This document shows, one piece after another, positions 36,592 through 40,810 of a DNA stretch of 40,810 nucleotides (positions are counted from its first letter, which is position 1; each line of letters begins with the position of its first letter). Origin of the DNA: a virus; IMG/VR virus record IMGVR_UViG_3300026089_000016, positions 1-40,810 of that record. One strand, written 5' to 3'. A model generated the notes under the pieces. The model was not told the DNA's origin, searched no databases, and saw only the letters and a list, made by a program, of their open reading frames with translations. The translations under genes were made by a program, and so were the position numbers.

Positions 36592-36956
36592 GTTTCTTTA
36601 ATATCAGGGCTGGATTACGTGACTTTTTCAGACCATATAGCGCTGTAATATTACCAACTAGAACTACTGTTACTAGGTTAACAAATTACAAAGGAATGTG
36701 GAATGTATGGGCTGAATATGAAATATATGTTTCAAGTAGAAGATTAGAACGTGATAACGTAGACCTACAACTAGGTAATATAGAACGAGAAATAATGAAA
36801 GAAATGTGCCAGTATAAACCAGGACAAATTGAAGGTATAGAAGAAATCCAATATGGTGGCTACGAACGAATATATGATTCTCAGAATTGGGCCAAATCTA
36901 ACTGGTCATCTAAAACTTTCATAAGATGTAGATTTTATCATAACAATAGTTCCTAA
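36588..36956 (+). CDS. Neck/tail-completion paralogue, 122 aa
   Basis: FFRPYSAVILPTRTTVTRL, SRRLERDNVDLQLGNIEREI and DSQNWAKSNWSS match residues about 65-170 of the 174-aa protein at 32015. Placed between shaft and fibre genes, so it may be a second ring or a fibre adaptor. ATGA overlap upstream. Confidence 0.58.
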   Translation: MSFFNIRAGLRDFFRPYSAVILPTRTTVTRLTNYKGMWNVWAEYEIYVSSRRLERDNVDLQLGNIEREIMKEMCQYKPGQIEGIEEIQYGGYERIYDSQNWAKSNWSSKTFIRCRFYHNNSS

Positions 36957-36961
36957 GTTAA
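36942..36961 (+). promoter_or_regulatory. Late-promoter-like motif overlapping the end of the neck paralogue
   Basis: AACAATAGTTCCTAAGTTAA, 21-30 nt before the ATG at 36982. The motif is inside the 3' end of the coding region, as at 22119 and 27093. Confidence 0.55.
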
Positions 36962-36981
36962 TAAAATTTAGAATATTATTA

Positions 36982-38139
36982 ATGGTATGGAAGAAGGTTA
37001 TTAATGCCGATAGTGGTGATGCTGACCACCACGGAGGCGACTCACTTGATAAGGTTTCAGATTTATTTTCAGCCGTAGATGTTGATGATGTAGATATTAA
37101 TTCTGATTGGTGGTATAGAAGTGGAAAACTTAACATTTGGAATCCAGCACATACATTTGCATATAATGTAGTTGGAGCAGCACTAGCAGCAACTAGGACA
37201 TTAAATTTACCTTTATTAACTGGAACTGATACAGTAGCAGTAACAGACCTAGCACAAACCTTAAAGAATAAAACTCTAGATTCTACTAATGTTATTAGTT
37301 CTAGCGCTTCATTGCCTTCAGACACTGTAAGAACAAGTCGGGAGAATACATATGACGCTGCATATAATCAGATATTTCACAGTGGTAGACTGCATCTGCT
37401 CACTCCCGATAATAATGGTAAGTATTGGATTCATGGCCAAAACCTAGATGGTGAATATGATCTGGTTCTTCCACTTATAACCGATACTGTCACTTATACA
37501 GAGTATCTAGTAGGAATAAAAGCAACACAAACATTATCAAATAAAGTTCTTGATGCAACCTGTGATGTTTCCGATGCAATAGGATCATCTTCAGGAACTG
37601 GTATTGGTACACAATCAGGAGCAACAGTTGATATTAATACTACAAGTGCAGAAACAGATTTACTAAATTATACAGTAGTAGGAAGTGATATGTGCCCTAA
37701 TGGTTCAGCAGTATTTTTGATAAGTGGTTATCTACTTCAGAATCAAGCAACAGGAACAACATATACATTTGCAGTAAAGTTTGGCGGAACTACAATGTGG
37801 GCCGATGTCAGTCCAACAATAGCACAATCAGCGACTAAGATTCCATTTAGAATACAAGGTGAAGTATTTAATAAAAATGCAACAAATGCGCAGGGACTAT
37901 CAGGTATGATAAGAGTTAATGATACTACAGCAGCAACTACAGGTTTAGGTGATATATCAAGTGATACTAATACATCGCCACCAGCATTTTCAGGTAACTT
38001 TGATTCAGAAGGTGCAGACACTACAAAAGATACAACTATTGATCAGGTTTTACAAGTAACCGTTACTATGTCAGTTTCTAACAGTGCAACACATACGGTA
38101 GTCAAACATAAACAAGTAGAAGTGAAGAACGCATCTTGA
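36982..38139 (+). CDS. Tail fibre protein, 385 aa
   Basis: N-terminal module KKVINADSGDADHHGGDSLD, then LPLLTGTDTVAV...QTLKNKTLDSTN, a standard phage fibre pattern (T-x-x-LP-x-LTG-x-D ... Q-T-L-x-N-K-T-L-D). Repeats the QTLSNKVLDAT element later, and ends in a beta-sandwich head (TYTFAVKFGGTTMWADV). Its N-terminus is shared by the fibre at 39048, so both probably attach to the same base. Confidence 0.72.
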   Translation: MVWKKVINADSGDADHHGGDSLDKVSDLFSAVDVDDVDINSDWWYRSGKLNIWNPAHTFAYNVVGAALAATRTLNLPLLTGTDTVAVTDLAQTLKNKTLDSTNVISSSASLPSDTVRTSRENTYDAAYNQIFHSGRLHLLTPDNNGKYWIHGQNLDGEYDLVLPLITDTVTYTEYLVGIKATQTLSNKVLDATCDVSDAIGSSSGTGIGTQSGATVDINTTSAETDLLNYTVVGSDMCPNGSAVFLISGYLLQNQATGTTYTFAVKFGGTTMWADVSPTIAQSATKIPFRIQGEVFNKNATNAQGLSGMIRVNDTTAATTGLGDISSDTNTSPPAFSGNFDSEGADTTKDTTIDQVLQVTVTMSVSNSATHTVVKHKQVEVKNAS

Positions 38140-39005
38140 CACTGGATCAGTTTGGTATAACGGAGTTATATCCAACAACAGGTGGGGGTCTTGAATGGTT
38201 CTCTAACTGGCAGTCAGGTGTAGGCGGTCCTAGATATATTGCAAGTGATAATTATGATGCAACAGATGCTGATTTCGGTGCCTTAGTAGGACAGACATAT
38301 AGTGGAAAACTATTAGTACGTTGTGGTGAATGTAGGATAAAAGAACTCGGAGAATACAGACTCTTTGTTGATGGTCCCTGGACTAATACTGAAATGACAA
38401 TATTTGTTAAAGTGAAAGATACTACTACAAGCAGCATCCAACTTAGAAGTAGAAGCAATCATTTTGGAGTAGGACTAGAACCATATTCTGCAACCAATTT
38501 ATTTGTTAATCCTAATCCTCAAGGAGTACCAGATTACATGAGTTGTGGTTTTGGAAACTATTTTATAAGATGGGGTCAGGGCAACCCAATAAATTTTACA
38601 GATGCAGGAATTGAAATAATCCACGAACTTTATAAAACTGGTTTAGCATCAACAAGTTTTACCATGACAAATGACGTATGGATAGGATACAAACAAGTTA
38701 CTAGAACACTGGCAAACGGTCATGTAAAAGTAGAAGGTTATAACAATATGAATGCAGATAAGACTACATGGACACTTACAACAGAATATGATTTTGATGG
38801 TAGTAATGCAGCGGTAGATGCAAGTACATTATCATTCTGGAATTCATTCACAACATATTGTACTGGTAGGGGTGATAATCTATGCCCTGATGTTAATAAT
38901 CATCAACTATTTACAAATCAAGGCAAATGGTGTTTTATTCGTATCAACACAGCAAGTAAAATAGATTTGAAATATTTTTCAGTTAGAGAAATAGTGCCCT
39001 TCTAG
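38136..39005 (+). CDS. Lectin- or lyase-like fibre protein, 289 aa
   Basis: Strand-rich jelly-roll-like protein (LRSRSNHFGVGLE, IEIIHELYKT, GHVKVEGYNN, FIRINTASKIDLKYFSVREI). Related in pattern to the C-terminal domain of the 340-aa protein at 247. TTG start within TTGA overlap. Likely glycan binding in host recognition; no catalytic residues assigned. Confidence 0.55.
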   Translation: MTLDQFGITELYPTTGGGLEWFSNWQSGVGGPRYIASDNYDATDADFGALVGQTYSGKLLVRCGECRIKELGEYRLFVDGPWTNTEMTIFVKVKDTTTSSIQLRSRSNHFGVGLEPYSATNLFVNPNPQGVPDYMSCGFGNYFIRWGQGNPINFTDAGIEIIHELYKTGLASTSFTMTNDVWIGYKQVTRTLANGHVKVEGYNNMNADKTTWTLTTEYDFDGSNAAVDASTLSFWNSFTTYCTGRGDNLCPDVNNHQLFTNQGKWCFIRINTASKIDLKYFSVREIVPF

Positions 39006-39007
39006 GA

Positions 39008-39030
39008 TTAATACTTCCTTAGTTAATAAA
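39008..39030 (+). promoter_or_regulatory. Late-promoter-like motif before the last fibre gene
   Basis: TTAATACTTCCTTAGTTAATAAA; C replaces G in the core, as at 21591 and 31541. About 25-40 nt before the ATG at 39048. Confidence 0.5.
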
Positions 39031-39047
39031 AATGACATTTTAAGTAA

Positions 39048-40810
39048 ATGGGCAACGTACCGATGAAGAAGGTTGTCAATAGTGATCCAGGAGATTCGGA
39101 CCACGTCGGCGGAATTACTGAAAAGTAAACGCAAACGACTGGGATGATTTAGTAGATTACCTGAATAATGTTGACAAGACTGGACCAGTTAAAGTAAATA
39201 CTCGTACATATTTTCGAAGTGGTAAAAAGGAGTTAAGGAATCCAGCAGATACAGCAAGTTACATAGAAGTAGCAAGTGCAATATCAGCAAATAGAAATGT
39301 AACAGAACCTTTACTTACAGGTGATGATACTAGAGTTTATCAGGCACATACACAAACACTATCTAACAAAACTCTAGATGGAACATGCACGGTAGCAGCA
39401 GCAGCGAACGCAAAACCATTTCATACACTTTTAGTTAAATCAGGTTCTATTTATAGTGCAATTAAACATGATGGAACAGTTTTGAGTTCTAGCACTACTG
39501 CTGAAACAGTTATCGCAGCAGCACTAACAGAAAAAGGTACTATATGTTTTGCAGATCAGGGCGTAGATTGGTCACTATCAGGTTCATTTACAGGATTTAC
39601 ATTAACAACACAAACAAAGATAATATCTCAAGGTTTACTTACAGGAACTAGAATAGTTGTACCTAATGGATTCTCAGGAGTATGTTTTAAAATAAATGGC
39701 CAATGTGGTGACGGTGTAGGAATAAGAGGTTTATCATTAGAAGAAGCAGGAACACCCGCTAAATTATGGACAGGAATAAAGTTTGAAATGGCAGGAACAG
39801 ATAATATTTCACAATGTGTATTCTCTGATATTGTAATATATCACGCTAATATTGGAATAGAATTAGAGACATCTTCTGCTGGTGCATTTATTGAATCTAG
39901 TCACTTTAAAGATATTGAATTATTCAGTTGTAATATCAGTATGTTATTTGACCAGCAATCAGGTAATATTCACAGAAATACATTTACCAATGTCACAGCA
40001 CAGATGAATAGTCTTTCAAGTTGCACTAATGGATTCAAGGATGTTGACGGAACAGAAAACACATTTGTAAGTTGTATGTGTTGGGATCCAACAACTGCAA
40101 ATTCAGAAATGAATATCAAAAGTACGGCAGTCAAAACTTTGATAATTGGTGGAAGATTAACAGGAGATACAGGAACTTTTGTTAATCAAAGTAGTTCAAC
40201 ACTTATTATAGATAAAAATAGAAAACATAGTGCTGGAACCAATGTAATACAAAGTCCAGATTTAACAAAGGGTGGACAGTGGGGAGCAGCAGGACAAACA
40301 ACAGCAGACGGATTCCTAAATGGAAACCTTGCAAACATTGCTGTTGGTACTGCTACAGATGCAAGGCAAGCAGATTCAGGTGGATTTTATTGGTTATACA
40401 GTACAGGAGCAACAGTTAACTCAATAGCAGGAAACAGAATGAATCAAACTTATTTCAGACGTGTTCTTAATCCATATTTTAAAACGAATTTCTTTGTAAG
40501 CAGTAATGCAAACGTTAGGGTATTTGCAGGATTGGTATCAGATTCAGCAGCACCAACAAGCGCAGCAGATCCACTTAACGGAAAATCAGGAATAGCATTA
40601 TGGTTTGATTCAGCAGTAAACGCTAATTGGAGAATATTACATAATGATGGAACTGGCGCATCAGTGTCAGATGATACAGGAGTGGCCGTAGTTGCATCAA
40701 CATTCTATCCTGTAGAGATATATGGACATGGAGATAGCAAATTTAGATTCATATTCAATGGAGTTAGTACAGATGTAAGTACAGAAATTCCAGCATCTAC
40801 TACAGCACTT
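39048..40810 (+). CDS. Large tail fibre, 3' truncated by window, with apparent -1 frameshift near 39120
   Basis: The ATG frame gives MKKVVNSDPGDSDHVGGITE from the second Met and stops at 39126-39128. From 39122 the -1 frame is open to the window edge (563 codons) and continues logically: KVNANDWDDLVDYL, YFRSGKKELRNPAD, EPLLTGDDT, QTLSNKTLDGT. The two parts together match the fibre at 36982. The body has beta-helix character (GIGIRGLSLEE-like turns, repeated N/S/T strands). The cause could be an indel, sequencing error, phase switch or programmed slip at GAAAAG. Confidence 0.68.

Noticed and set aside
1-40810. The window as a complete circular genome joined end to end
   Set aside because: Joining the ends gives no convincing continuous gene (the right-end fibre frame would stop after six residues), and no terminal repeat was noticed; it cannot be decided from this sequence.

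Overview
The window reads as about 40.8 kb of an AT-rich (very roughly one-third GC, judged by eye) genome of a tailed dsDNA virus or provirus of the HK97 lineage (Caudoviricetes). The head module is clear: small and large terminase, portal, MuF-like minor head protein, prohead protease fused to a scaffold-like tail, decoration protein, major capsid protein, then connector and tail-fibre genes. An archaeal host is inferred, not proven. Several starts lie about 27 nt downstream of TATA-like boxes with no Shine-Dalgarno sequence (leaderless style). TTG and GTG starts are common. Cas4-like nuclease, Hjc-like, ribbon-helix-helix and zinc-ribbon genes abound. An ammonia-oxidising or related archaeon (Nitrososphaeria) would fit, but nothing here fixes the taxon.

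Layout. 1-1270: end of a probable metallophosphoesterase, and a surface protein with an Ig-like domain, Thr-Pro linker and carbohydrate-binding or lyase-like domain. 1279-2669 (minus): Cas4-like nuclease with zinc microproteins. 2776-7023 (plus): a tightly overlapping operon of about 20 tiny genes, mostly zinc ribbons, two secreted peptides and a possible PD-(D/E)XK nuclease. 7110-8505: RHH regulator, HNH endonuclease, Hjc-like protein. 8941-10472: structured leader and a 478-aa unknown protein. 10472-13967: a second array of microproteins, with single-helix membrane peptides followed by zinc fingers. 14009-19138: packaging and portal genes. 19179-22122: a third microprotein array, with a minus-strand SprT-like protease operon inside it. 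22157-26638: DNA methyltransferase, protease/scaffold, decoration protein, major capsid protein. 27135-31253: unknown protein plus a five-gene glycan module (deacetylase, two glycosyltransferase-like proteins, FkbM methyltransferase, hexapeptide acyltransferase). 31340-31530: probable structured RNA. 31581-32539: neck genes. 32558-32962 (minus): a small zinc-finger operon. 33000-40810: tail and fibre genes, including an 818-aa protein with 19 tandem repeats and a last fibre gene with an apparent -1 frameshift, cut by the window edge.

The most notable features are three. First, about 45 microproteins are strung together by a recurring junction (GAGGATAAAAAGTAAATG), in which the 3' end of one gene encodes an acidic/lysine tail and also carries the Shine-Dalgarno sequence, stop and next start; it occurs in both orientations. 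Second, a shared motif, TTAATAGTTCCCTAA-like, lies 25-45 nt upstream of most late structural operons and looks like a virus-specific late promoter. Third, an S[LMK]AA[SA] motif recurs in portal, protease/scaffold and major capsid protein and is a candidate maturation cleavage site. No replication polymerase, integrase or tape-measure protein is visible, so those functions lie outside the window, come from the host, or (for the tape measure) are absent because the tail is short.
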